Below the pieces are notes generated by a model that worked only from the letters and a program-made list of their open reading frames with translations, ran no database searches and was not told where the DNA came from. The position numbers were made by a program, and so were the translations under genes. A DNA stretch of 7,674 nt from an uncultured Methylococcaceae bacterium (GTDB lineage Bacteria; Pseudomonadota; Gammaproteobacteria; Methylococcales; Methylomonadaceae). This document shows positions 1-7,100 of this stretch, piece after piece. The stretch is taken from positions 1-7,674 of the forward strand of contig CAIMDR010000388.1 in assembly GCA_903839795.1 (NCBI GenBank), in the 5' to 3' direction. The stretch's first letter is position 1; each line of letters starts with the position of its first letter.

Positions 1-360
1 CAGCAGTAAGCATAAAATAGAGAAAAAAATTAACTTGTTGAAAAATATAGCAATAAAAATAATACAATATTGTAAATAGGGGGTGCGGAATGTCGGTTCC
101 AGTCTATCTGCCAGCATGACTTCTATCTTCAGTAAATCGTCTACTTGGGGTAATAAAGTTGGTAGCCCATTTTTCGTAAAAGATGGACTAAAAGGCGTTG
201 GTTAATGCAGGTCTTGGTTTGTAATTCCGGTCAAAACGCTTGATGGTTTCATAGCGTTCAAACGTAAGTGACGGGGTTAAAAACTCCGTCACGTTCCTGA
301 TGTTCACACGCTGGGGCGTGCGAATTTGGCGGGTACTGGGGTTGTTTTTTGCATACGGCC
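1..360. other. Non-coding region downstream of the three-gene unit
   Basis: I see no convincing gene here. Positions 1-100 are very AT-rich and contain a perfect 12-bp palindrome, TACAATATTGTA, at 63-74. Positions 268-324 hold two hairpins of dispersed-repeat type, listed separately. Minus-strand open frames cross this stretch, but they run straight through the hairpins and begin at non-ATG codons inside the neighbouring gene, so I treat them as spurious. Transcripts of the unit ending at 361 enter this region. Neither hairpin is followed by a T-tract on the minus strand, so no clear Rho-independent terminator is visible. Confidence 0.6.
268..324. repeat. Pair of adjacent hairpins, dispersed-repeat type
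   Basis: The first hairpin has arms at 268-278 and 282-292 (10 of 11 pairs, loop AAA). The second has arms at 303-311 and 316-324 (8 of 9 pairs, loop TGGG) and reads TTCACACGC / GCGTGCGAA. The two are 10 nt apart. The sequence resembles palindromic repeats scattered through intergenic DNA of many gammaproteobacteria (recognised from memory). It lies 37-93 nt past the stop codon of the last gene in the unit. It could therefore protect the transcript 3' end or weaken read-through, but no T-tract follows. Confidence 0.6.
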
Positions 361-1233
361 TTACACTGATTGTGCTGGCCAATATCGATCAACAAGTTCC
401 CTTGTCGATTTAATGTTGCCACGGCTAGATGCGCCGAAAACAATTGATTCAATATTAGGCTGATCGCAAACCCATTCAATAGCCTCTTCAGGAGGAATAG
501 CGCCAGATGCAAAGACTGACATTGCAATTGCGCGAAATTTCTTATTCTTTAGCGAGTCTTCATAAGCCTCAAAACCACCCGACATCCGAAAACCTGCCTT
601 GTTAATATTTGAGCATACGATTGGGTTTTCTATACCCAACTCTTCCAGCACAGCCAGCAGCTTTGGCATATTCATTGTGATAAACCCTGGCTCTGCACCA
701 TATCGTGTTTTCACATGGTTTGCAAAGATGCGGAAAGCCTCGTTAAAGCCCAAGCCCAGCAGAAAATCCACGACCACGTTCTGAAGAAAGATAACCGGAG
801 TTTGTAGTCCTGAAAACATCTTCATTTCTGCATCAATCAATAGAGTGGTAATGCCTTCAATGTCTTTCTTCGCTAACGACATACCGCCACGTAAGGCAGA
901 ATCAATAAAACCTTCGTCTGGCAGAAAATTTTTGATCGCTCCCAGCAGGCCGTAATCGGTCATTGCATTTGCGTATTTGTGCGCATAAGGCATACAGGGA
1001 TAAAACTTATAGTCCGCATAGCGCTCGGGATTAGCACGCATGTGGTCGCAAACCAACGCAATACGTTCGTGTGTTGTGCACATGAAAGTCTTAATCCCCT
1101 CATCGTAAGCATTGTCCAGCACTTCTATGACGGTATTAATGTCCTGAAACCGCATCGCTTGGTTGCGGGCTTTTTCTTCTGACATGTGGTTAACGCCGAA
1201 GAACTGATTGTCGCCAAAAAGCAACTTATCCAT
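361..1233 (-). CDS. Uncharacterised 290-aa protein, aldo/keto-reductase-like or TIM-barrel-like
   Basis: The function is not known to me. The ATG at 1233 is preceded by GGAG with an 8-nt spacer, a good ribosome binding site, and the frame ends in TAA at 361. There is no signal peptide or membrane segment, so it is probably cytoplasmic. The start, LFGDNQFFGVNHM (residues 5-17), looks like a conserved first strand and loop. GIKTFMCTTHERI (47-59) could be a second barrel strand. The C-terminal third resembles the end of aldo/keto reductases: a strand with IVCSNINKAG (205-214), then AIAMSVFASGAIPPEEAI (235-252), then SIVFGASSRGNI (263-274), which recalls the nucleotide-phosphate-binding end of that fold. 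I cannot place the usual Asp-Tyr-Lys-His catalytic tetrad, so a different chemistry such as an aldolase or isomerase is possible. It is the third gene of the unit, 86 nt after the oxidoreductase, which suggests a role in modifying a sugar or lipid carrier. The fold assignment is inference. Confidence 0.85.
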   Translation of the reverse strand: MDKLLFGDNQFFGVNHMSEEKARNQAMRFQDINTVIEVLDNAYDEGIKTFMCTTHERIALVCDHMRANPERYADYKFYPCMPYAHKYANAMTDYGLLGAIKNFLPDEGFIDSALRGGMSLAKKDIEGITTLLIDAEMKMFSGLQTPVIFLQNVVVDFLLGLGFNEAFRIFANHVKTRYGAEPGFITMNMPKLLAVLEELGIENPIVCSNINKAGFRMSGGFEAYEDSLKNKKFRAIAMSVFASGAIPPEEAIEWVCDQPNIESIVFGASSRGNIKSTRELVDRYWPAQSV

Positions 1234-1319
1234 GAAAAGAGCTCCAAACCCCGCAGGGTAGTCAAATATTTGTTAATGTCGTAAACGCGGACAATAGGTT
1301 ATCCGCAATACCGAGCAAA
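1234..1319 (-). other. Short intergenic spacer inside the three-gene unit
   Basis: This 86-nt gap separates the oxidoreductase stop from the next ATG. It contains a 5-bp stem (GCGGA at 1287-1291 with TCCGC at 1302-1306) and the 10-bp palindrome CAAATATTTG at 1263-1272. Neither looks like a terminator. The GGAG ribosome binding site of the downstream gene lies at its left end. I expect co-transcription across it. Confidence 0.4.
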
Positions 1320-2417
1320 TTAATGGGTAAACAGTGAAGAAAGGATTCCTCGTTTCTTGGGGATGATCGTTGGCAAAATAACGTCACTACTCACTGATGA
1401 GCCTTTCTGAGAATCGATAATCATCATGGCAATTACCTTGTCAGTTTGTGCCGCACTAGCAAAAGAATTGACGTTCTCGGAACGTTTTTGTGCAATGCAT
1501 TGGACAAAATAATCAAGCTGCGCAGAATATTCTTCGCCCCGAACATAAAACCAAACTTCGTCAGTCAATTCGGTTGTATTGCGAATATTCCAACCCTCAT
1601 GATAACCATCAGGTATCTTCGCCGTATTTCTTAGGAAAACCTGTATCTCCTGTCGATCTGCTATGATTCGACCGGTCGTACCCCAGATACTGATTTTCGT
1701 ACTCATCTTGCGATAAGATTCGTCACTCCAATTTACCGAAATCTGAGCGCTTGTACCGCCATCAAAATACAAACTACCGAACACCTCATCATCTGTTTCC
1801 TTTGAAAAAATACTGTTCAGTACAGAGCCGCCAACCCCGTTGGGCATCCCCAGATACCAGTTTATCAAATTGAGCGGATGCGCGGCATAATCATAGAGGC
1901 AGCCACCACCTTCAGTTCGTTGTGTGCGCCACGTACTGCCCTTTGGACGCATCACAACCGGGCCGTAAGCTTCGGCGAGTACATGGGACACTTTACCTAT
2001 GGCTCCCTTATCCAGAAGGCGTTTTACCTCTTGAAAAGCGCCAACGAAGCGGTAGTGATAGCCAACCTGGTTAACTACGCCAAGCTCAGTAGCCAACACC
2101 GACAACTCATCCGACTCATTGGGATCCAGGCTAAACGGCTTTTCGCAAAATATATGCAAGCCTTTGTCCAGTGCTGCGCGAACCATTGGGCCGTGCATAC
2201 TGGATGGTGTGGCAATAATCACCGCATCCAGTTCTATTTCCTCCAACATTCTCCTAAAATCTGTAAACGTCTGTACACCTGTGTATTTATTAAGCACATC
2301 AAGAATATAGCCGGTTGCATCACAAATGGCAGCAAGTTTCACTTCGGGATGCGCATTGATCATTGCGAGATGCGACAACCCCATTTTACCAAGACCTACT
2401 ACAGCTACACGAATCAA
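1320..2417 (-). CDS. Gfo/Idh/MocA-family NAD(P)-dependent sugar oxidoreductase
   Basis: Enzymes of this family oxidise or reduce sugars, sugar nucleotides or cyclitols with NAD(P). The 365-residue product has a normal family length. An N-terminal Rossmann fold shows GLGKMG at 8-13, the acidic strand end AICDA at 30-34, VIIATPSSMH at 66-75 and the family hallmark CEKPF at 91-95 with the conserved Lys93. The C-terminal domain has VGYHYRF (118-124) and DYAAHPLNL (176-184), where Asp176 and His180 fit the usual catalytic D-x3-H arrangement. The start is TTG at 2417, chosen because GAGGAG lies 8 nt upstream and the ORF begins directly with the Rossmann strand IRVAVVGLG. It follows the glycosyltransferase stop by 12 nt, and the ribosome binding site sits just after that stop, so translation is probably coupled. 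The context suggests a role in making or modifying a sugar for a surface polymer. The substrate is unknown. Confidence 0.93.
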   Translation of the reverse strand: MIRVAVVGLGKMGLSHLAMINAHPEVKLAAICDATGYILDVLNKYTGVQTFTDFRRMLEEIELDAVIIATPSSMHGPMVRAALDKGLHIFCEKPFSLDPNESDELSVLATELGVVNQVGYHYRFVGAFQEVKRLLDKGAIGKVSHVLAEAYGPVVMRPKGSTWRTQRTEGGGCLYDYAAHPLNLINWYLGMPNGVGGSVLNSIFSKETDDEVFGSLYFDGGTSAQISVNWSDESYRKMSTKISIWGTTGRIIADRQEIQVFLRNTAKIPDGYHEGWNIRNTTELTDEVWFYVRGEEYSAQLDYFVQCIAQKRSENVNSFASAAQTDKVIAMMIIDSQKGSSVSSDVILPTIIPKKRGILSSLFTH

Positions 2418-2420
2418 GAT

Positions 2421-2432
2421 ATATACTCCTCA
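2421..2432 (-). promoter_or_regulatory. Strong ribosome binding site next to the upstream stop, driving a TTG start
   Basis: On the minus strand the glycosyltransferase stop TGA (2432-2430) is followed at once by GGAG, forming TGAGGAG. An 8-nt spacer then leads to the TTG start at 2417. This near-consensus Shine-Dalgarno sequence decides the start of the oxidoreductase, because no ATG lies nearby in frame. It implies that ribosomes ending the first gene can reinitiate on the second. Confidence 0.75.
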
Positions 2433-3203
2433 AGAATTACTATTTAAATCACGAAAACGTTGCATCAATCCGGCTAATGCGGCTTCAACAACAAAAATTA
2501 ATGACCACCAGTAGCGCTTTGCACGCAGCTTGGGCTGGATGATCAATCGAAAAACCCACTCAAGTCCCAGTGCGCGAATCCATGCGGGAGCCCAAGGTAT
2601 TACCCCGGAGTGATAGTCGAACGACGCGCCGACACCAACCATCAACGGTGCTTTAACCCGGTTAAGGTGTTTGGCGATCCAGGCCTCCTGTTTAACCAAG
2701 CCAAGGCCAACCCAGACAATATCAGGTTTGCTATCGTTAATCATTCGGACAACTTCTTCATCTTCCTCATCAGTCAGATTGCGAAATGGTGGGCAATAAG
2801 TACCCGCTATTTGTAACTCAGGAAACTGCTCTTTGAGTTTTTCAGCCATTAAATCAGCAACGCCTTCTTTACCGCCATAGAAAAAGTGACGCCAGCCCCT
2901 TGGTTCGCCAAATTTGCTGCAATCAAGTTGCAGGATTGGACCGTTGTAGCGGTTGATTTTTAGCCCCCAGAAATACCCGGCGGCAATGACGCCAACTCCA
3001 TCACACAAGGAAAAATTGGCATCCTGAATAAATTTCATGTGATCGGGTCGACGTAGCGCGTGGTACATCGACTCAGTATTGGTAATTGAGATATAGGCAC
3101 CTGCCTTCCGTTCAGAAATGATTTTATCAATTTTTTCTAGTACGGTAGAGTGTTGTCCGGAATAAACCGGTATATCCATGATCAGTTCAATTGTCTTATT
3201 CAT
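2430..3203 (-). CDS. WecB/TagA/CpsF-family (GT26) glycosyltransferase
   Basis: Family members transfer a sugar from a nucleotide donor to a polyprenyl-linked acceptor during synthesis of wall teichoic acid, enterobacterial common antigen or exopolysaccharide, at the inner face of the membrane. The 257-residue product has family length and the characteristic motifs: TN at 41-42, LCDGVGV at 66-72 (Asp68 matches the proposed catalytic Asp of TagA), FYGG at 108-111, WVGLGLVKQEAW at 164-175, VGVGASFDYHSG at 189-200 and GLEWVFRL plus PKLRAKRY at 213-231. The C-terminal segment is basic with aromatic and hydrophobic residues, consistent with peripheral membrane attachment as known for TagA. I chose the ATG at 3203, with GAGAAG about 5 nt upstream, over an in-frame TTG at 3281 that adds 26 unconserved residues. 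It heads a three-gene unit. Donor and acceptor cannot be deduced. Confidence 0.95.
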   Translation of the reverse strand: MNKTIELIMDIPVYSGQHSTVLEKIDKIISERKAGAYISITNTESMYHALRRPDHMKFIQDANFSLCDGVGVIAAGYFWGLKINRYNGPILQLDCSKFGEPRGWRHFFYGGKEGVADLMAEKLKEQFPELQIAGTYCPPFRNLTDEEDEEVVRMINDSKPDIVWVGLGLVKQEAWIAKHLNRVKAPLMVGVGASFDYHSGVIPWAPAWIRALGLEWVFRLIIQPKLRAKRYWWSLIFVVEAALAGLMQRFRDLNSNS

Positions 3204-3611
3204 GTCTGCTTCTCTACTTGTAATTGAAAGCTCATAAATCCATATTAATAAGGCTGGTAGGTGGGGTATTACGGCTAACAAGCCATAATTAATTCAGTTG
3301 GTATGTTACTATATTTTAGTCAAAAAAGCCCAACAAACAAGCAGTCTAAACTATAAGTATTGCAGTAATATTAATTGTTGTATTGTTCGAAATCTGTCTG
3401 TCGTCAACTATCTTATCAGCGGAGTTAGATGTTAGATGCACTAAAAATCAATACTTCGGACAGTTTTGATTTGATTAAAAAATAGTCTGGATGTTAATGG
3501 CCAATAGAATTAAGTCATTAACAGGCTTATTATAAATATTCTAAATGATTGTATTTTAAACGAGTTTTGTTACGATTTTTGTGAGTTTTGAGGGGGGGGA
3601 TTTAATTTCCG
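3204..3611. other. AT-rich non-coding leader region upstream of the glycosyltransferase unit
   Basis: No gene is visible in this stretch. It is AT-rich and should hold the promoter of the three-gene unit. One weak candidate is listed separately. A run of eight G at 3592-3599 stands out from the AT-rich background just left of the MITE-like element. A TATAAT reads on the minus strand at 3534-3529, but I find no matching -35 box at normal spacing. Confidence 0.5.
3308..3336 (-). promoter_or_regulatory. Candidate sigma-70-type promoter of the glycosyltransferase unit
   Basis: On the minus strand, TATAGT (3313-3308) matches 5 of 6 positions of the -10 consensus. It lies 17 nt after TTGTTG (3336-3331), which matches only 3 of 6 positions of the -35 box. 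Transcription would begin near 3300 and give a leader of about 100 nt. AT-rich DNA produces such matches by chance, so this is tentative. Confidence 0.22.
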
Positions 3612-3634
3612 GGCTACCCACTTAAGCCGGGACA
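3612..3634 (+). repeat. Left terminal inverted repeat of the MITE-like element
   Basis: This 23-bp end begins GGCTACCCACTTAAG and continues CCGGGACA. It differs from the reverse complement of the right end at one position (C against A at base 16). Confidence 0.8.
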
Positions 3635-3651
3635 AGAAATTTTAGTTAACG

Positions 3652-3682
3652 CCGTCATACCGGCAAGGATGCCGGTATCCAG
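3652..3682 (+). repeat. REP-type palindromic unit, first copy
   Basis: The unit contains a perfect 8-bp stem, ATACCGGC (3657-3664) with GCCGGTAT (3671-3678), around the loop AAGGAT. It matches the reverse complement of 3762-3792 at 28 of 31 positions. Sequences of this CCGTCATnCCGGC...ATCCAG form are common dispersed repeats in proteobacterial intergenic DNA. Confidence 0.7.
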
Positions 3683-3761
3683 TGTCATGGAGGGTAACTT
3701 TCCGATAGCGTTGCCGCATGATTTAGGGTCTATGCCAAACTACAGCTTCACATTCGTGTGA

Positions 3762-3792
3762 CTGGATTCCGCCATCCTTGCCGGAATGACGG
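3762..3792 (-). repeat. REP-type palindromic unit, second inverted copy
   Basis: This is the inverted partner of 3652-3682, with 28 of 31 positions shared. Its own stem is slightly degraded (TTCCGGC against GGCGGAA, one mismatch). Two REP units facing each other form the arrangement called a REPIN or BIME. Here the pair sits inside a transposon-like frame. Confidence 0.7.
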
Positions 3793-3828
3793 ATTTTTTG
3801 GCACTTGGCGAATCATTTTGCGGCTCTG

Positions 3829-3851
3829 TGTCCCGTCTTAAGTGGGTAGCC
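3829..3851 (-). repeat. Right terminal inverted repeat of the MITE-like element
   Basis: On the minus strand this reads GGCTACCCACTTAAG followed by ACGGGACA, and matches the left end at 22 of 23 positions. The flanking octamer AATTTCTG follows immediately at 3852-3859. Confidence 0.8.
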
Positions 3852-3906
3852 AATTTCTGAAAGTCTATAGTAAAAATGGGGCATACTTCATAGAAGCCCA
3901 AAAGTA

Positions 3907-4043
3907 GTTGACACTTTTTTATCACAAAAAATGCTAATAATCTTTGTCGGGTTAGGCGCTAGCCGCAACCCGACACATAGTCGTTGATTTGTCGGGTTAC
4001 GCTTTCGCTAATCCGCGATGGTTATTGCAAAAAAAGTGTAAAC
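3907..4043. repeat. Possible second small inverted-repeat element enclosing two hairpins
   Basis: A 14-bp sequence GTTGACACTTTTTT (3907-3920) recurs inverted at 4030-4043 as GTTTACACTTTTTT on the minus strand (13 of 14 identical). Between the two lie two hairpins built on TGTCGGGTT. The ends contain poly-T, so part of the match may be low complexity, and I see no clear target duplication. It may be a decayed MITE or only a chance frame around common repeats. Confidence 0.35.
3945..4017. repeat. Two tandem REP-like hairpins sharing TGTCGGGTT
   Basis: The first hairpin has perfect 9-bp arms, TGTCGGGTT (3945-3953) and AACCCGACA (3967-3975), with an inner GGC/GCC pairing. The second starts TGTCGGGTTACGC at 3990 and pairs GGGTTA with TAATCC with one G-T wobble. 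This TGTCGGGTTA...TAACCCGACA type is a widespread intergenic repeat in proteobacteria (recalled). Lying 117-189 nt beyond the beta-helix stop, the pair could stabilise the 3' end of that transcript. Confidence 0.65.
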
Positions 4044-4133
4044 CCAAGAATGAAGGATGCCCGGATTTTTTGCCATTGGTATAGATTATTTATACTGACT
4101 GCGCATTGTCAAACTTCAACTTTTAAATTTACT

Positions 4134-7100
4134 TTAATCAGTCAGGCTGCATCCCTTTGTGTTTACTTCGAGTCCCGGTGTGGTGTAATTACAGTTATCT
4201 TGAGAGTCAGCGACGCCATCGTTGTCAGTGTCAACCAGGCTTAGATTCTGAGTAAAGACTATTTTTCCTGAGCGTGGTGGAACCGAAATCGGCCATGTCG
4301 CTACTGTGCCTTCTGGAAAAGTAACATAATTAGAACACATGCCCGGGTTACTTAATTGGGTCGGACAATCTGTCATCTTTGGGAAGTCAGTTGTATTGAC
4401 AAGCATATTCGATTGAGGTAATCCGAAAACACCTGGGTCGAAAGGCGCTATTTCTATGTTGGCAACCCAAACTTCGATCCCGGTTGGGATTTTAGTGATG
4501 TCAAGTCTTGCGCCTTGATTAGGTAGATTCGGATTAGCTGCCGTGGTATTTGCCTCAAAGATATAGGAATGCCGTTGCCACTGAGAGGACATAGTGACTT
4601 TGTCGAGAGAGAGTTTTGATAAACTAGTGTAGTCTTGTGGGCCGGCTAACCTGACTACCGGATACAAAAAGCCACTATCAACAGTTGACATCAGATCAAA
4701 GGTTATTCGATAAAACTTCCCCTTGGTGATAGCAAATTTTGGGCTGTTAATCAGTGTTTCTGATGCACCGGCAATAACATGGATACAGTTAACACTGACT
4801 GGCAAGCATCCTTCGAGAGATAAGCTGGAAAATGGGCTAATGGCATTCCAACTGCTCCAGTCGTAACGTCCATTAGAAAAATTGCCGTTAGGCATGAAGT
4901 CGAGTCCGTTTAGTCCCTGCGCTAATGAAGTAATTGGTGCGGGTGTGTCACTGTTTAGGTCGTTATTACGTGCGATTTCGTTACTTGTTGCCATCTGCCA
5001 GTCGATGAACTTGTAGGTATTGGAAAAACCGGGCCCACTTTCTTCCACTATTTTCGGTGATTGGAGAATCGAATAATGGTTGTTGTCATACGTAGCAAAT
5101 TTAGCAACAGCTCCGAAGTTAGAGGTGCTTTTGATAGCAACGCCTTGGGTTGTTGAGAAAAACTGATTTCCAGTAATACTATTTCCAGATATACCGCCAT
5201 AAGCCATAGAATTTTCTTGTTGCCAAATTAATGAATTTAAGCCCCCGTAAAAAATATTATTGCTGATAGTATGCTTGCCGCCGTTATGTATTTTAACGGG
5301 GTAATTTGCTCCTTTTACGGTATTCCCTGATACGGTAATTCTCGCTACACCATCATCAAGAAAGATGCCGCTGGTATTTAGCTTATATACATCAGGGCTG
5401 CCATCTATGTAGCCGGGCACGTCAAGAATCAAATTGTTCAAGACCAATGAGCTCAATGATGAAGTGCCAAGATAGATTGCTCCGCAATCATTTACACTAA
5501 GACATGAGCGCTGAATTACGTTTGAGGCTATGATATTACTTTTTTGTCCCGTGATTCCAACATCACCGATATCTGATAAATGATTGTATTCGATAATAGA
5601 CGTAATGCCCACAGAGATTGCAGGTTCTGTTGGCTGTGGCAATGAGATGCGTTTGCCGGCCGCATTAATGGATACCCCTATCTCAGATAATTCATTATTT
5701 TCAATAAGTGCGTTGTTAGAAGAATAGTTGAAAAAAATTGCGGATAGCCCCGTTCCTGCGATGCGGTTTGCATTAATGGTTGCCCTTATAGAGTTAAAAG
5801 CGTCGATTGCACGTCCTGCAATATCATGAATATTTAATTGTTTTAAGGTTATGTTTGTGGAGTAGTTAATGTTTACGCCCGTTGACGCGCCATCAATTTC
5901 CAGATTTTCGACCGTTAGATTTGAGCGGGCATTTAGATCAATTGCAGTATCAAGAGATGCTGCTGAAACTTGGTTGCCTGGATTTACGTTGGTGGGTGAC
6001 CAAAGGTAAAGCGATTGTGATGTATCATCAAAGTACCATTCCCCCGGTGAATCCAACATCCACAGCTCATCATAAAAATAAAATCCCCAGCCTGCCTGTG
6101 ATAAAGGCTTGAGTGTATTAGGCTCAATTGACAGTGAGTTTGTATTTACATCGGTTACAGTAAATGCACCGGTTGCCCAGTCTACATGATGAAGTATCAG
6201 CTTTGTGCCGGAACTGACACTGCTGCCTGCTGGAAGCTGTAAGTCAGGAGTTATAATTTGTGAGCTAACTTGCTTGCCTGTTGCATCAGTGATAGTGGGA
6301 GAGGCAGCAGTAGTTCTAAGATAAACAGATTCAGGTCGAGTTATATCAAAGCCTGCATTGGGGTGATGCGCGATGGTGACCGGATCTCCTTTAAACAGTA
6401 TCGTATTGGGTTTGGATATCACGCCACTCTTCTGCACATTGGCGTAGCCCATAAAAATTTGCTTAGTCTTCGGTATGACAATGTCGAGCCTGGCATTTGA
6501 AATAGTGCGGGTTGCCGTAAATTCAACGGAGACATTTTGCCATTGAGCATTACCGGTAATATTTTTAGCTAATCCTAGCGAGGCATAGTCGTTACCATTT
6601 TCGCGTACTATTAGGGTAGCGGAGGTATTAATCGGGACATAAATAGCTACAGTTACAGTATACTTTTGTCCTCCAATAACAGGGAATATATTGCTATTAG
6701 TGAGGCTGGTCCTGTTTGTGCTTCCGGCGATAAATCTCATGCAACCCGCTACAGTCAGAGGGCATATGGGGCTGAATCTTACACTGGCATCAGTTGGCCA
6801 TGAGCCCCAATTTGCCACAGAGCCCGGAAAGTTGGTGTTGATTATTAAATTCTGATTCTGGGGGAACAACGTGGTTTGCCAAATGTTACCCTGATAAAGT
6901 TGCCAATTATAACCGTCAATGGTGTTAAATCCGCTAATTTTAGGTTTGTTGGTGCATTGCGATGGGGATGAGCCAAAATAAATATTGGCAGTAGCGGTGC
7001 CATTATTGATAGGTTTTAAAGTCTCGTACCACGTTTGTCCGCAACTAAACAAGACTCGATCCCCTGGAAGGAGATTGGCAGTGTTGACTTTTGCTATGCT

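Larger units (their letters stand above)
3612..3851. mobile_element. 240-bp MITE-like non-autonomous element
   Basis: The ends are 23-bp terminal inverted repeats at 3612-3634 and 3829-3851 that match at 22 of 23 positions, each starting GGCTACCCACTTAAG from the outside. The flanks show a near-perfect 8-bp target duplication: AATTTCCG at 3604-3611 and AATTTCTG at 3852-3859, 7 of 8 identical. The element has no credible ORF. Inside lie two REP-type palindromic units in inverted orientation (3652-3682 and 3762-3792). Small size, matched ends, a duplication and no transposase define a MITE. It was presumably mobilised by a related insertion sequence elsewhere in the genome. An 8-bp duplication suits several families (IS1595, ISL3 and others), and I cannot choose between them. 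A third end of the same type lies at 7400-7422. Confidence 0.8.
3852..4133. other. Non-coding region downstream of the beta-helix gene
   Basis: No gene is visible in these 282 nt. They contain the right target duplication of the MITE, the 3907-4043 inverted-repeat structure with its hairpins, and an AT-rich stretch after the beta-helix stop. A weak 5-bp stem (GTATA/TATAC, within 4079-4095) is present. No stem with a following minus-strand T-tract marks a terminator for the gene ending at 4134. Confidence 0.5.

Noticed and set aside
188..382. Minus-strand 64-codon frame past the end of the 290-residue protein gene
   Set aside because: It begins with TTG inside the neighbouring gene, has no ribosome binding site, and runs through both hairpins of the 268-324 repeat. 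The apparent peptide is best explained as translated repeat DNA.
258..527. Minus-strand 89-codon frame overlapping the end of the 290-residue protein gene
   Set aside because: Two thirds of it lie inside the well-supported gene in another frame, and the rest crosses the hairpins. It shows no recognisable motif.
1878..2447. Plus-strand 189-codon frame opposite the oxidoreductase
   Set aside because: It is antisense to the conserved Rossmann domain of a clear Gfo/Idh/MocA protein and has no coherent domain of its own.
3204..3281. Longer glycosyltransferase start at TTG 3281 adding 26 residues
   Set aside because: The extension has no family motif and no ribosome binding site. The ATG at 3203 gives the usual family length and has GAGAAG upstream.
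3740..3925. Minus-strand 61-codon small protein
   Set aside because: It reads across the REP unit and the right MITE end. A peptide such as VIPARMAESS is typical of translated REP sequence and not of a gene.
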